The translations under genes were made by a program, and so were the position numbers. Below are positions 19,370 through 28,787 of a stretch of DNA of 43,853 nt, in pieces. Under the pieces are notes generated by a model that saw only the letters and a program-made list of their open reading frames with translations, ran no database searches and was not told the origin of the DNA. Position 1 is the first letter of the stretch; each line of letters starts with the position of its first letter. The stretch covers positions 1 to 43,853 of the forward strand of contig RCNN01000140.1 in the NCBI GenBank assembly GCA_003667245.1, written 5' to 3'. The DNA comes from Heterostelium multicystogenum (Eukaryota > Evosea > Eumycetozoa > Acytosteliales > Acytosteliaceae).

Positions 19370-19928
19370 ATGCGCTATTCACAAGACCACAAAGCTCAAA
19401 CCCACCAGCGCATCATCAAGGAGGCCTCGGTACGCTTTCGCCGCGACGGCATTGGTGCTACCGGTTTTGCAGCCACTGATGAAAGCGCTGAACCTGACGC
19501 ATGGCGGGTTTTATGCGCACTTCAAGTCCAAGGATGAGTTGGTGGAGAAGGCGTTGCAAGAGGCAGCCACGCAACTGGATGAACATTGCAAACAGCTCTT
19601 CAGCCAGGAACGTCCACTGGACGCGTTTATTGATAGTTACCTGTCGGAATGGCACCAGACATCACCGCACGAAGGATGCCCGCTGACGACGATGTCGTCG
19701 GAGTTGGGGTTGCGTGGGCAAACCAGCCGTACCACTGACGAGGTGCTTAACGCTCGGCTCAAGCAGCTCGAAACTGCGCTTGGAAACCCGGAGGCCGGCG
19801 AGCAGAGCCTAATGATAATGTCGACGCTGGTGGGTGCGTTGGTCTTGGCCAGAAGTGTGGACAGTACTGCGTTGGCTAAGCAAATTCTCGACGTGGTGCG
19901 CGGCAATTTGAAAAAGCAGATCGCGTGA
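19370..19928 (+). CDS. TetR/AcrR family transcriptional regulator (frameshifted)
   Basis: Start ATG 19370 after CGGAGG: MRYSQDHKAQTHQRIIKEAS. The N-terminal helix-turn-helix is clear: KALNLTHGGFYAHFKSKDEL. A C-terminal ligand-binding region follows (YLSEWHQTSPHEGCPLTTMS, DEVLNARLKQLETALGNPEA) and ends GNLKKQIA at 19928, for about 185 residues. One extra T in the run at 19461-19464 (GATG/LQPLMK) breaks the frame. TetR proteins usually repress a nearby gene; the best local candidate is not evident because both neighbours are housekeeping-type genes. Confidence 0.85.
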
Positions 19929-19977
19929 AATTGAAGAGACCGGTCAATGACCAGCCTCCCGACTCACCCGCTACTGC

Positions 19978-20313
19978 TTAATTGACCTCCAGCCGATCAC
20001 GGTTCTTCTCCAATAGAGCCTTACCGATTCCTTTCACCTCCAACAACTCTTCAACTGCGGTAAATGGGCCGTTGCTTTCACGGTAGGCAACGATCGCCTT
20101 GGCCTTGGCCGCTCCGATCCCAAACAGGTCTCGGCGCAGGGTCTCAGCGTCAGCGGAGTTCAGGCGGACTTTGTTGGATTGCTCACCCTTGGACATTTGC
20201 GCACTGATCGGCGTGGGAGTTTCGGGCTTGTTGGACGAAGGCGCTGCGGTGGCAACCAGCGAAATGCTGGTGAGGAAAGCGAAAACAAGAGATGAGAAAG
20301 ACGTTTTACACAT
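19978..20313 (-). CDS. comEA: ComEA family DNA-binding helix-hairpin-helix protein
   Basis: Intact 111-residue protein. A signal peptide (MCKTSFSSLVFAFLTSISLV then ATAAPS) is followed by a low-complexity linker and a double helix-hairpin-helix domain (VRLNSADAETLRRDLFGIGA, AKAKAIVAYRESNGPF, LLEVKGIGKALLEKNRDRLE). ComEA-type proteins bind DNA in the periplasm during uptake, though many short Pseudomonas members are untested. In many pseudomonads this gene marks the downstream border of the O-antigen cluster, and here too it is the first gene past wzy. Confidence 0.9.
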   Translation of the reverse strand: MCKTSFSSLVFAFLTSISLVATAAPSSNKPETPTPISAQMSKGEQSNKVRLNSADAETLRRDLFGIGAAKAKAIVAYRESNGPFTAVEELLEVKGIGKALLEKNRDRLEVN

Positions 20314-20341
20314 AGGTGACGCTCCATGAGATCAATAAGAG

Positions 20342-20365
20342 AAAGCAGCTTTCCGAAGCTGCTTT
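20342..20365 (-). terminator. terminator at the end of the O-antigen locus
   Basis: AAAGCAGCTT (20342-20351) and AAGCTGCTTT (20356-20365) form a perfect 10-base stem with a TCCG loop. It lies between wzy and comEA and is symmetrical enough to work either way. T tracts are short. Confidence 0.6.
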
Positions 20366-20406
20366 TCAAAATTAGTTGATATTTAGGAAGGGTCAAACTC
20401 ACTACG

Positions 20407-21547
20407 TTACAACATGTTATCCGACTTGGCGCAATAACAAAGCCACCACGAAAAAATTTTGCAAGCAAGCCTAAACACCACCCCAATAAAACATAGGCCG
20501 ACTTCATACCCATGATCATTCCTGGTGCCAGCAGCGCCAGCAATAACAGCCGGACGTAAGATTTTGATTTGTTAAGAAAAATCAGATAGGCCATCGGAAG
20601 AATTACAAAAGCGGGTTGCATGATCCTCATCAAGTCCTGATGAGAGTTAATGCTAGTGGCAGAAAGCCCAAGGAAAAACAAGACGACACAAAAATATACG
20701 GCTAACCATGGCGAGTTCTTTCGTCGACAAGTCAATGTCAAAAATGCGCCTTTGATTGAGAAGGAAGAGCAGCATGGCCACAAACACGAAAACATATATG
20801 TAAAACAAAAAAAACCCGTGTTCGTTTCACTTTCCCACACACCATCACCTGTCGCAACAGCCTGCTTCAGGATCCCGACCAACAAGGAGCCACCTAGGCC
20901 TACCACTAATGAAACGAAAAACTTCGTACCGACGCTGATAGTTTGAAAGCGACTATTGAGTAGAAAAATAGCGCCGACCACAACCGCCAGAATAGCACTC
21001 GAGTAATGAAACAAAATTGAAGCAATTAAAAAAAGACTACAGACAAACAGGCGCCTGTTGAGCATCCCGATGAACAACAATGTAAAGGCGATGTGAGAGC
21101 GCCACACCCAAAGTACCGATGCGTAGGAGGGGTACCAAAGCACAAAGATAAAAACTGAAAAAAAAGACAAGCCCCAAAGAGCGCAAAGGCGCAATATCAA
21201 TTTTCCGCGCAGAACAATAGACAAAAAATCCCAACAACGAGACAACCAGAAAAAATACATGAAAAAGCAAAGCCCTGAAGATCCGTAATAAAGTAACTAA
21301 AAAAGCATAAACCGTAAGGTATATCCCCAACTCCATTTTACCCGTTTCCAGGGTCAATAGATTTGCAAAATCCCTTACGCTTTCAGACACCAACAAATCA
21401 TAATAAAAATAATAGGTCCGGGCATCCGTTATTGTAGGATTCTCATCAAACAATCCAAGAAAACATATATGAAAATAACACGATGAGAAAGACACAGAGC
21501 AGTAATGCAAATACGCTCTTGATGGACAAAATCCGAATAGTTAGCAT
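20407..21547 (-). CDS. wzy: O-antigen polymerase Wzy, EpsG-like (frameshifted)
   Basis: A polytopic membrane protein of about 380 residues and, by elimination, the polymerase of the cluster. The start ATG 21545-21547 gives MLTIRILSIKSVFALLLCVF. A first loop (LFDENPTITDARTYYFYYDL) and about ten hydrophobic segments follow (for example YLTVYAFLVTLLRIFRALLF, LIASILFHYSSAILAVVVGA, FFVSLVVGLGGSLLVGIL, YVRLLLLALLAPGMIMGMKS). The acidic, aromatic first loop and the HYSSAI segment recall EpsG/Wzy polymerases. Frame changes lie near 21440, 21165, 20800 and 20450. Correcting the last, in the T run, ends the protein at CAKSDNML, stop 20407-20409. Wzy sequences diverge strongly, so the call leans on context. 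Confidence 0.7.
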
Positions 21548-21549
21548 GA

Positions 21550-22447
21550 CTACCACTTCAGAAAGAGATGAACGATACCTTGATAGAAACGAATCTCTCT
21601 GTAGGCGGACTTCTTGGTCATCAAGCTCAAGAAAAGGCCTGCAGCGTCTTTCTTTCTACTGGCTGCGATATTTCTGAATCGGGTACAGCGCAGCGCAACT
21701 TCGGCTTCCGGAAAATCTACGACGGTTGAATAATTCGCCAGTATTTTTAACTGCTGGTCGTAGATCAAATCTAACTGCTTCAGCGTATTAGCCGGATGCT
21801 GCCTGTACTCCGCAACCACCTCAGTTAGTGCTTCCAGATACTCATCCGAAGAGTTTGTCAGCTTCAACCACATGTCCCAATCTTCTACCCGGGTATTAAC
21901 GTTGAACCCCCCACGGCCAAAAGCCGGTCAAGTCTCAGCATCCCTGATACCGCGGGCAATTCAGCCTTGAGGGTTATGACTTCCTTGAAGCGAAATTTTC
22001 CTGAGCGAACTCGTTCGGCGGTTCGCGCACCATCGTCGTCAATCAGGTAAATAGACCCGAATGCGGCCAAGCACTCAGGTTTTTTTTTCCAGATAGTTAA
22101 CCAGGAACGCAGTTTTTTTCGGGCAAAATTCGGTCATCTGATGCCAAGGCAGAAAAGAACTTTCCCTTCGACCATTCAAGCGCCTCATTCAGGGTTCTCG
22201 ACAGCCCTCTGTTTTCCCGAGTGATATAGCGAAATCGGACAAAGCGCTTCTCGCAAACCTCGAGAAGACCTTCGATTTACACTCGTAGAGGCATCAGACG
22301 ACCCATCATCAATAATAATCAACTCAATATTCTGATAGGACTGCTGGATAATGCTTTTTGATGCTGTGTTCAACAAAATGCTCATGATTTGAATACAGGA
22401 ACACACATACTAACCAGTGGCCCATCACACTCCGGCTTATCCAACAC
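21550..22447 (-). CDS. family 2 glycosyltransferase (frameshifted)
   Basis: GT-A fold inverting transferase of about 298 residues that would add one sugar of the O-unit at the cytoplasmic membrane face. The likely start is a GTG at 22445-22447, overlapping the wzx stop by 11 bases, giving VLDKPECDGPLVSMCVPVFN. The order of motifs is HSIKSIIQQSYQNIELIIID, DDGSSDASTS, a metal-binding ALASDDRILPEK, GGFNVNTRVEDWDMWLKLTN (the ED acceptor motif) and an end at GIVHLFLKW. There are about five frame changes (near 22395, 22275, 22110, 22085 and 21905). It stops 2 bases before the wzy start. Confidence 0.8.
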
Positions 22448-23699
22448 GTGAATCTCCCAAATAACGCCTGAAAACAAAAAAGTACATAACAACCAAATAG
22501 ATAAAATAGTTTACTGCATGAGCAATCGCCACACCTTCAAATCCGTAGACCTTAATGAATATCACCGTCAGCAAATAAAAACTCAGGGAGAAAATTATCT
22601 CAGTGATAACATAAAGCTTTACCATCGGCTTACTCAGCATTATATAAGCGAGCATCCAGCCGCAGGTTTTAAATAGGTCGCCCAGCAACTGCCAGAAAAA
22701 AGATCGCGCATTGGCGAAAAACTTCTCCGTGAACAGCAGGGCAATAACCAGGTCGCGCAATCCGAATACCACTGCCCCCCCGACAACAACCAGGGGCACC
22801 AATAACTTAAGGCCGGACAGCACCTCCTTCTTCAAAACCGCTTTATCGTTTTCTGCCGAAAGCCTTGGTAAAAAATAAACACTCAGCGTCGTGGTGATCA
22901 GCAAAAGATAAGCGGCACTCAAGCGCCACATCGCCTCCCAGTACCCCGCCTGATCCCAACTTAGATGCTCACCGAGATAGTTACGAACCAGAATATGGCT
23001 GACCGGCACACACAGCGCGGAGGTCAAGGCCATGAGTGTGTACTTAGACAGATTAATCGCCGTGGGGGCGTCAATATGACCGAAGAACAAACCTACCTTG
23101 AACCATTCCAATCGGAGGCAAAATATAAAAGTCGCGAGAAAGCTCAACGATTGATAGACCGCAAGCCCGACCAGCGCACCATACAGGCCAAACTGAATTG
23201 CCAGTAACGCCGTCACCGCAAGCGAAAATAGGCTACCTGTTATATTCGCGAATACATATCGGACTATTTCTCTTTTGCCATTCAAGATTGCGAGCAACAG
23301 CGAATTCAATGAGAAAAATACAAGGGCCAGAGAAAACCAGACAAATACGCTGGCAAACTTTCCATCTTGCAGAAACCAACGCGACAGGTCGCTCGCGAAT
23401 ATAAAAATCACCAGGCTCAGTACTACTGACGCACCAATGGAAATTGTTCCCGCCGTGCGCCAGACCGTTCGCTGCTTCCCAGCATCGCCCTCGTACTCGG
23501 CGGTATACTTCGTAACACCGGTATTGATAGCTCCACTTGCAAAGGTCGTTATCATTTGAACAGCATTCTGAAACTGTCCAACGGCGGCGTAGCCGGCGGG
23601 TCCCACATAGATAGCCAGAACTTTATTGATACCCAGCAAGGCTATCATCTTTATGATGACAGCCACGCCATTCAACAAACTGGTCCGAATCAAATTCAT
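22437..23699 (-). CDS. wzx: O-antigen flippase Wzx
   Basis: Intact polytopic protein of 420 residues starting MNLIRTSLLNGVAVIIKMIA at ATG 23697-23699, one base after the fdtB stop. It has about 12 membrane helices in the order typical of MVF/MATE-like RfbX flippases. The N-terminal LLNGVAVIIKMIALLGINKV and GPAGYAAVGQFQNAVQMITT are characteristic of the WzxE/RfbX type. Wzx moves the undecaprenyl-linked O-unit to the periplasm. An earlier in-frame start at 23735 would overlap fdtB by 33 bases and is less likely. Base composition is markedly AT-richer than in the kdp region. Confidence 0.9.
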   Translation of the reverse strand: MNLIRTSLLNGVAVIIKMIALLGINKVLAIYVGPAGYAAVGQFQNAVQMITTFASGAINTGVTKYTAEYEGDAGKQRTVWRTAGTISIGASVVLSLVIFIFASDLSRWFLQDGKFASVFVWFSLALVFFSLNSLLLAILNGKREIVRYVFANITGSLFSLAVTALLAIQFGLYGALVGLAVYQSLSFLATFIFCLRLEWFKVGLFFGHIDAPTAINLSKYTLMALTSALCVPVSHILVRNYLGEHLSWDQAGYWEAMWRLSAAYLLLITTTLSVYFLPRLSAENDKAVLKKEVLSGLKLLVPLVVVGGAVVFGLRDLVIALLFTEKFFANARSFFWQLLGDLFKTCGWMLAYIMLSKPMVKLYVITEIIFSLSFYLLTVIFIKVYGFEGVAIAHAVNYFIYLVVMYFFVFRRYLGDSRVG

Positions 23700-23700
23700 C

Positions 23701-24828
23701 TTACAGGTCGCTGACAGTGAAACTATTGCACGCATCGATTACCGCAATGACTTCGGCCTCGGTCATTACAGGGCTGATTGGCAAGCTCAGCACTTCTTTA
23801 TGTATTAACTCAGCGACGGGGTAACTGTGCTCATGGAACTGAGGGTATGCTTGCTGCTTACTCGGAGGAATTGGATAGTGAATCAGTGTTTGAACGCCAC
23901 AGGCAGTCAAATGGGCCTGAAGTGCGTCACGGTTTTTAGACCGAACTACAAACAAGTGCCAGACATGCGACTCAAATAACTCCGCGTCGATTGAGCGAGC
24001 CAGTGGCAAAACGATGTCTTTGTGAGTGATGCCTTTAAGGTAGGCATTCGAAATCGCCTTACGCTGCTGCGTATGCTTATCGAGATACCGAAGTTTGACA
24101 CTCAGGACCGCCGCTTGAATTTCGTCCAGACGGCTGTTCACACCTTGGTAAATATTCTTGTATCGCTCATGCGAACCATAGTTACGTAAGGCGAGCAGTG
24201 TTTGCGCAAGCTCGTCGTCGTTGGTCGTAATGGCTCCACCATCGCCCAGAGCGCCGAGGTTTTTTCCTGGATAGAAACTAAAACCCGAGGCATTGCCCCA
24301 ACTCCCTGCTTTGCGCTCCCCGATGCTGGCGCCGTGTGCTTGCGCAGAATCTTCAAGGACCAATAAACCGTGCTCTTCAGCTATCGACAGGATAGCCGGC
24401 ATGTCGGCAAGCTGGCCATAGAGATGGACAGGCAGGATAGCTTTGGTTTTGGAGGTAATGGCCTTGCGAACTGCATCCGGGGACAAGTTATAGCTCTGCG
24501 GATCAGGCTCCACCAGTACAGGTACCAGGCGATTTTCGGTAATCGCCAAGACACTGGCGATATAAGTGTTGGCAGGGACGATAACCTCATCACCCTCTTT
24601 CAACTTGCCCAGTTCCTTCCAGGCGCGCAACGTCAGCGTCAGCGCGTCAAGACCATTAGCAACACCAATGCAGTGTTTAGTACCGCAATAATCAGCAAAG
24701 GCCGTTTCAAATTCTAATAATTCGTTACCTGCAATGTACCAGCCTGACTCAACAACACGCTTACAGGCAGAAACCAGCTCTTCATTCATTACTGAATTTA
24801 AGCTTTTCAAATTAAGAAAACTGATCAT
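23701..24828 (-). CDS. fdtB: DegT/DnrJ/EryC1 sugar aminotransferase, FdtB type
   Basis: Intact 375-residue PLP-dependent aminotransferase: [20 protein letters not shown]. The PLP lysine is Lys189 in [15 protein letters not shown], the cofactor Asp160 is in [13 protein letters not shown], and [16 protein letters not shown] is the fold-type signature. Together with the adjacent 3,4-ketoisomerase it should aminate position 3 of a dTDP-3-keto-6-deoxyhexose, giving dTDP-Fuc3N or dTDP-Qui3N. The ATG (24826-24828) directly follows the stop of the preceding gene, so translation is coupled. FdtB and QdtB cannot be told apart by eye. Confidence 0.85.
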   Translation of the reverse strand: MISFLNLKSLNSVMNEELVSACKRVVESGWYIAGNELLEFETAFADYCGTKHCIGVANGLDALTLTLRAWKELGKLKEGDEVIVPANTYIASVLAITENRLVPVLVEPDPQSYNLSPDAVRKAITSKTKAILPVHLYGQLADMPAILSIAEEHGLLVLEDSAQAHGASIGERKAGSWGNASGFSFYPGKNLGALGDGGAITTNDDELAQTLLALRNYGSHERYKNIYQGVNSRLDEIQAAVLSVKLRYLDKHTQQRKAISNAYLKGITHKDIVLPLARSIDAELFESHVWHLFVVRSKNRDALQAHLTACGVQTLIHYPIPPSKQQAYPQFHEHSYPVAELIHKEVLSLPISPVMTEAEVIAVIDACNSFTVSDL

Positions 24829-25762
24829 TTATAATTCCATCCGGTAAAAATCATGCACAACAGCGCGTGCGCCAAAGCCTTCTTTTTGTGATATCAGTCC
24901 TTCGTTGAGGACAGTACCGCCGTCTTCGGTAGAAATCCCGAAGCTAAAGTACTTTCTGGAAACATAAACGTCAGTTATCAAATTATTCAGGACAAAATCC
25001 AATGCCCCTACTTGCCTGCCACTGTCGCTGGCAGCCAGGTATTGAGTATGTACGATATGCCCAAAATCAAACACCAACGCGCCGGCCAGCAAGGAATCGT
25101 CCTTTACCGCTCCGTATAGTTTGATTTCATCAGGGAATCTCAACATCAAAAGCTCGAGTTCAGCCAGCGTATGTACTGGCTTTGAATCAAATCGCTCAAG
25201 AACCTTCGACAATAACGTGTGAAAATCAGACGCGCTCACTTGAGCGCTGAAAGACACGTCGTTTTTTTCAGCCTTTCTAATTACGCACTTTCTGGAGTCG
25301 GACAGTTTAGGCGCGCTTGAGATTTCAATTACTGACGATACATCGCGACGGAAACAACTTTGCTTCATTTCTAAACAGCGCATACAGGTCCTCTTCGGCA
25401 GGATAGGTTGTAAATACCGACGGAATGCACTTATATACTAGGTTTGACGCGCCCATTTCCTTGTAATAACTTTTCAGCGCATCAAAAATAGACAACATCG
25501 CGCTGCAGCCAATGTCTTTGGAGAAGATCACTCCGGCGTATGTCAACCCCGAATGGCTGTAGACAGTGCCGCCATCAAGATTGGCTGGAAAGACTGCGAC
25601 GGGGCGATTTTTTTTGTAAATAATCAACGATACGTCGTTGAAGCGATCTTCGTGGTAACGAAAATACTGGGACATATGCAGAAAATTGCCATTCTTTGAA
25701 CTCTTGACAACTTGGTCCCACTCGAAACTCAACGTGGCGTTATATCTTCTGACTTCAAACAT
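24829..25762 (-). CDS. FemAB/GNAT-like acyltransferase (frameshifted)
   Basis: About 311 residues from the ATG 25760-25762 (MFEVRRYNATLSFEWDQVVK), which overlaps the end of the preceding gene by 8 bases. The first half has NGNFLHMSQYFRYHEDRF and YKKNRPVAVFPANLDGGTVY. The second half has FHTLLSKVLERF, LMLRFPDEIKLYGAVKDDSL, LAGALVFDFGHIVHTQYLAA and LDFVLNNLITDVYVSRKYFS. Duplicated GNAT-type halves of this kind are found in FemAB-like and acetyltransferase-6 proteins. In this operon it probably acylates the 3-amino sugar or another residue of the O-unit. One frame change near 25355 splits it. Acyl donor unknown. Confidence 0.65.
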
Positions 25763-26219
25763 CGTGCTCGCCACCTATATCAATATTCATGAGGCGCAGC
25801 CCTTCAACATCTCCGCTCATCTTAAATCCAATTTTTTCATAAAGCTTTATAGCGCGAATATTATCGGGACTTACCTTGAGAAAGATAGAATTCAAACCGA
25901 TCGAGCGTGCGAATATAAAAACTTCAGCAATAATCAGTTGACCAAGGCCTTTGCCCCAGAGCTCTTTTTCACCAATATAGCCCCAATACTCACCCACTTC
26001 ACCTTCAATATTCTTGAGCCCGGCGGCACCAATTTTCCGGCCATGATAATCTATACCGAAAATTCGGTAATCTTTCCTGGCGGGCAGCGAACGAAAAAAA
26101 GCCTGTTGTTGCTGATCCGTAAAATCGGGAGAATCCGTTAACTTTTTTATTTCTTCGTCACGAAGCCACATGCCACTAAGCGCAAGGTAGGCCTCATCAT
26201 AGTCGACTAGCTGGATCAT
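25755..26219 (-). CDS. GNAT family N-acetyltransferase (RimJ/RimL type)
   Basis: Intact 154-residue protein: MIQLVDYDEAYLALSGMWLR. The acetyl-CoA binding loop is ELWGKGLGQLIIAEV, followed by the usual NSIFLKVSPDNIRAIKLYEK and IGFKMSGDVEGLRL. Lying between the fdtA-like isomerase and the aminotransferase, it most likely N-acetylates the 3-amino-3,6-dideoxyhexose at the nucleotide level. This is a GNAT solution in place of the hexapeptide-repeat transferase (FdtC/QdtC) seen in better-known pathways. Start ATG 26217-26219, 3 bases after the fdtA stop. Confidence 0.85.
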   Translation of the reverse strand: MIQLVDYDEAYLALSGMWLRDEEIKKLTDSPDFTDQQQQAFFRSLPARKDYRIFGIDYHGRKIGAAGLKNIEGEVGEYWGYIGEKELWGKGLGQLIIAEVFIFARSIGLNSIFLKVSPDNIRAIKLYEKIGFKMSGDVEGLRLMNIDIGGEHDV

Positions 26220-26222
26220 GAG

Positions 26223-26627
26223 TTACTCTCTTACCAGCTTTACAAATTCGCTATAATCTCGAATATAGTCACTTTCTTCGTACGGCTCACTTGCCAGCAC
26301 CAACAGTACGCAGTTCTCACTGAAGTCATGCATTTCACGCCACGTAAGGCCTTCAATAAGAATACCCTTGGTGGGGCAGTTAAGGATCACTTCTTCGCGA
26401 CTGATTCCATTATCAAGCACCATTCGGCATTGCCCAGCCATGCAAATGGCGACCTGCTTTAATTGATGATGAGCATGAAATCCACGGCTTACACCTTCGC
26501 TGGTTCTATATATATAGTAAACCCGCTTTATCTCGAAAGGGATGAGTTTCCCTTGCTCAATAGAAACGAGGCTCCCTCGGTGATCACCCAAAATTTGAAA
26601 ATCTATCCACTTTATAAGACTCACCAC
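26223..26627 (-). CDS. fdtA: dTDP-6-deoxy-hexulose 3,4-ketoisomerase, FdtA/WxcM-like
   Basis: Intact 134-residue cupin. The catalytic region GFHAHHQLKQVAICMAGQCR, together with VLDNGISREEVILNCPTKGI and GLTWREMHDFSENCVLLVLA, is the FdtA/QdtA pattern (two histidines in the RGFHAH.. motif). It converts dTDP-4-keto-6-deoxyglucose to the 3-keto isomer. A GTG start at 26625-26627 is preferred because GGAGG lies 6 bases upstream. It is the first gene of a tightly coupled block that runs through wzy. The dTDP-4-keto substrate needs RmlA and RmlB, which are not in this window. Confidence 0.85.
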   Translation of the reverse strand: MVSLIKWIDFQILGDHRGSLVSIEQGKLIPFEIKRVYYIYRTSEGVSRGFHAHHQLKQVAICMAGQCRMVLDNGISREEVILNCPTKGILIEGLTWREMHDFSENCVLLVLASEPYEESDYIRDYSEFVKLVRE

Positions 26628-27070
26628 TCACCCTCCGTGTCATATCAGTGATAACGTAGTAAACGTACTATCTAAAACGCGTCTCCACGCACTCATATTA
26701 TTGCTGCTGATCGACCCATCTTTGGCTCAGCACCTGGATCGACTGTATCTTCCCAGGAAGGCAACCTTTGCCTGCACACCCTCCGAAATTGCGGCACACG
26801 CTGCGCTGCAAAAATCTCAGGCGGTGGTTGGGCTCCAAAGTGTGTCAGGACCTCGAATGGCTAACACAAGCGCCTGCTCGTAAAACCTGTGGCATGCGCT
26901 TGGGAGCTTGGAATTCTATCACCTGCGCGCCCCCCAAGACATCCCTAGTCAAGCTTTATCCACCGTGCGGGCCAAGCGGAGAGCCTGCTCGATGCCATGC
27001 GAACGTAATAATTATCTCTAACCCGCGGCTTTGGTGAGCACGTATGAAAATATGGACAGAAGTCGTAAAA
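26628..27070. other. gene-free stretch upstream of fdtA
   Basis: 443 bases with no supported gene. The promoter of the fdtA-wzy block should be here, but I see no convincing -35/-10 pair. Two overlapping short plus-strand frames at 26701-27037 have odd codon use and no recognisable motif. The stretch may be the remains of an older gene at a recombination junction between the conserved wbp block and the AT-rich block. Confidence 0.4.
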
Positions 27071-27090
27071 AAACCCGCCGAAGCGGGTTT
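27071..27090 (-). terminator. bidirectional terminator after the beta-helix gene
   Basis: AAACCCGC (27071-27078) and GCGGGTTT (27083-27090) form a perfect 8-base stem with a CGAA loop. A runs (from 27067) and T runs (to 27093) lie outside it, so it has T tracts on both strands. It begins 9 bases past the stop of the beta-helix gene. Confidence 0.85.
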
Positions 27091-27098
27091 TTTATTTA

Positions 27099-28033
27099 TT
27101 AGCGCAATGTCATGCGCGACAGTGCGGGCTCACCATAAAACTTGAGCTCACCATCCTCCCACCAAGTGGCGAAGTTCTGCCCAATGCCGCCTGGTACCAC
27201 CGCCTGGGTAGTATCCACAGCAAAAGGCGCGCCTTGACTCGACACCTCAGGCAGGGACAGGAACCCGTTTACGACACAGCCTTTTGGCGAGACATCCGGC
27301 GCAGCATTGCGTCGCTCCAGCACCACAGAGCCAAGGGCTGATGTACCGGTTTGCTGAACGAAAACATTGGATACCCGAACGTAATCAACATCGGTCACCA
27401 ATACCGCTGCGTCACCGCAGTCACCGTAAACGCCATTGATTTCCACGTCGAAGCTACCCACCCCGAAAATATCGACCAACTGTCCTGTTACGTTGTCACC
27501 AACGTTATCAATAAACTTGTTGTTTCCGTAGGAAGTCACCAGCTCATAGCAGTCCTCCGGTGCGCCGTCCGCCCAGCACTCCCGGATCAGCAAACCAGAG
27601 GTTTCCCAGAATTCACATACCTCATTGCCCGCATTGTTGGTGCCGGCGGTTTTGTGGAAGTAGCACTGCAGCAACGTAACATTTGTTAGTCCGGCGCCAT
27701 TCAAAGAGGCGGCGCTCAGCAACGTTGCCTTCGAACGAGCAGTTTTCAAAGACGCAATTATCTGCGCCATTGCCGTAGGCCGCAGTTTGGGTGACATCAG
27801 GTGTATAGGTGAAGCGAACATTCTTGAAGTTGCTATTTTGGATCATGTTCGGGATCTGGAGATAAATATTACCGCCCGGCTTCAGGTAATTCAGATCTCC
27901 GATGGCAACCGCACAGCCGCCGATTACCGTATTGCGAACCAAGGTGCGGATTTCGGTGAACGTGACCGAGCGTTTCGCTAATACGTGACCGGTGCTTCCA
28001 CCCCGGTTGCGCGGGTTCTGGATTGTAATCGCA
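27099..28033 (-). pseudogene. beta-helix (pectate-lyase-like) protein, 3' part cut off by IS21 insertion
   Basis: This is the C-terminal half of a right-handed parallel beta-helix protein. After the insertion the frame resumes ITIQNPRNRGGSTGHVLAKR and runs through NSNFKNVRFTYTPDVTQTAA and GNGADNCVFENCSFEGN. A one-base shift near 27725 follows, after which it continues LLSAASLNGAGLTNVTLLQC ... LVDIFGVGSFDVEINGVYGD and ends GEPALSRMTLR at 27099. The regular short strands with N, C and F ladders are typical of the fold. Such proteins are phage tailspikes, lyases or surface-glycan enzymes; which one cannot be told from sequence alone. Confidence 0.7.
28027..28033. repeat. target-site duplication, left copy
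   Basis: AATCGCA at the left edge of the IS matches AATCCGCA at the right edge (30578-30585) except for one missing C. Removing the IS and one copy restores a continuous reading frame across the beta-helix gene (LVRI joined to TIQNPRN). Confidence 0.7.
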
Positions 28034-28037
28034 TCGG

Positions 28038-28787
28038 TCACGATGCGGCTTGTTCCTCGGCTTTTTTTCGGCGCAGCGACTCGCCTTTCATCGTCAGTCG
28101 GTAGGCGTTGTGCACCAGGCGGTCGAGGATGGCATCGGCCAGGGTCGGGTCGTTGATCCAGCCGTGCCAGTGCTCGATGGGCAGTTGGCTCGTCAGGATG
28201 GTGGAGCGGCTGCCAGCGCGGTCGTCGATCACCTCCAGCAGGTCATGCCGGGCTCCTTCCTCCAGCGGGGCTAGCGCCCAGTCGTCCAGCACCAGGACGT
28301 CGACCTTTGCCAGCTGTTGCAGGGTACGGCCGAAGCTGCCGTCGCCATGAGCGATGCGCAGTTGTTCCAGCAGGCGCGGGGTGCGCAGGTACAGGGTGCT
28401 ATAGCCCTGGCGGCAGGCCTGGTTGCCCAGGGCGCAGGCCAGCCAGGTTTTGCCGGCACCGGTCGGGCCGGTCAGCAGCAGGTTGTGCTGCTGGCGGATC
28501 CAGTCGCCACTGGCCAGGGTGGCGATCAGACGCTCGTCCAGGGCGCGTCCGGAGCGGCGGTCGAGATCTTCCAGGCAGGCGTTGGCGTACTTGAGCTTGG
28601 CCTTCTTGCGCAGCCGTACCAGGCGCTGGTTGTCACGCCAGGCCAGTTCGCGGTCGAGCAGTAGGCCGAGGCGTTCATCGAAGCTCAGGCTGTGGCTGGC
28701 CGGCAGCGTCCATTGCTCTTCCAGGGCGCGGGCCATGCCGTCCAGGCGTAGCTGGTGCAGTTGATTCAGGGTGTGTTGCGGCATCAT
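28038..28787 (-). CDS. istB: IstB-like ATPase of the IS21 element
   Basis: AAA+ helper ATPase, 249 residues from [20 protein letters not shown]. Walker A is [17 protein letters not shown] and Walker B is [20 protein letters not shown]; sensor and arginine regions follow ([40 protein letters not shown]). IstB directs the transposase to target DNA. The frame is open for 67 codons further upstream, but the paired ATGs at 28782-28787 fit the family start. The stop codon overlaps the left terminal repeat of the element. Confidence 0.95.
   Translation of the reverse strand: MMPQHTLNQLHQLRLDGMARALEEQWTLPASHSLSFDERLGLLLDRELAWRDNQRLVRLRKKAKLKYANACLEDLDRRSGRALDERLIATLASGDWIRQQHNLLLTGPTGAGKTWLACALGNQACRQGYSTLYLRTPRLLEQLRIAHGDGSFGRTLQQLAKVDVLVLDDWALAPLEEGARHDLLEVIDDRAGSRSTILTSQLPIEHWHGWINDPTLADAILDRLVHNAYRLTMKGESLRRKKAEEQAAS

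Noticed and set aside
20160..20406. Apparent C-terminal extension of wzy running into comEA
   Set aside because: The extension passes through the terminator hairpin and the comEA signal sequence. Correcting one T in the run near 20450 gives a natural stop at 20407.
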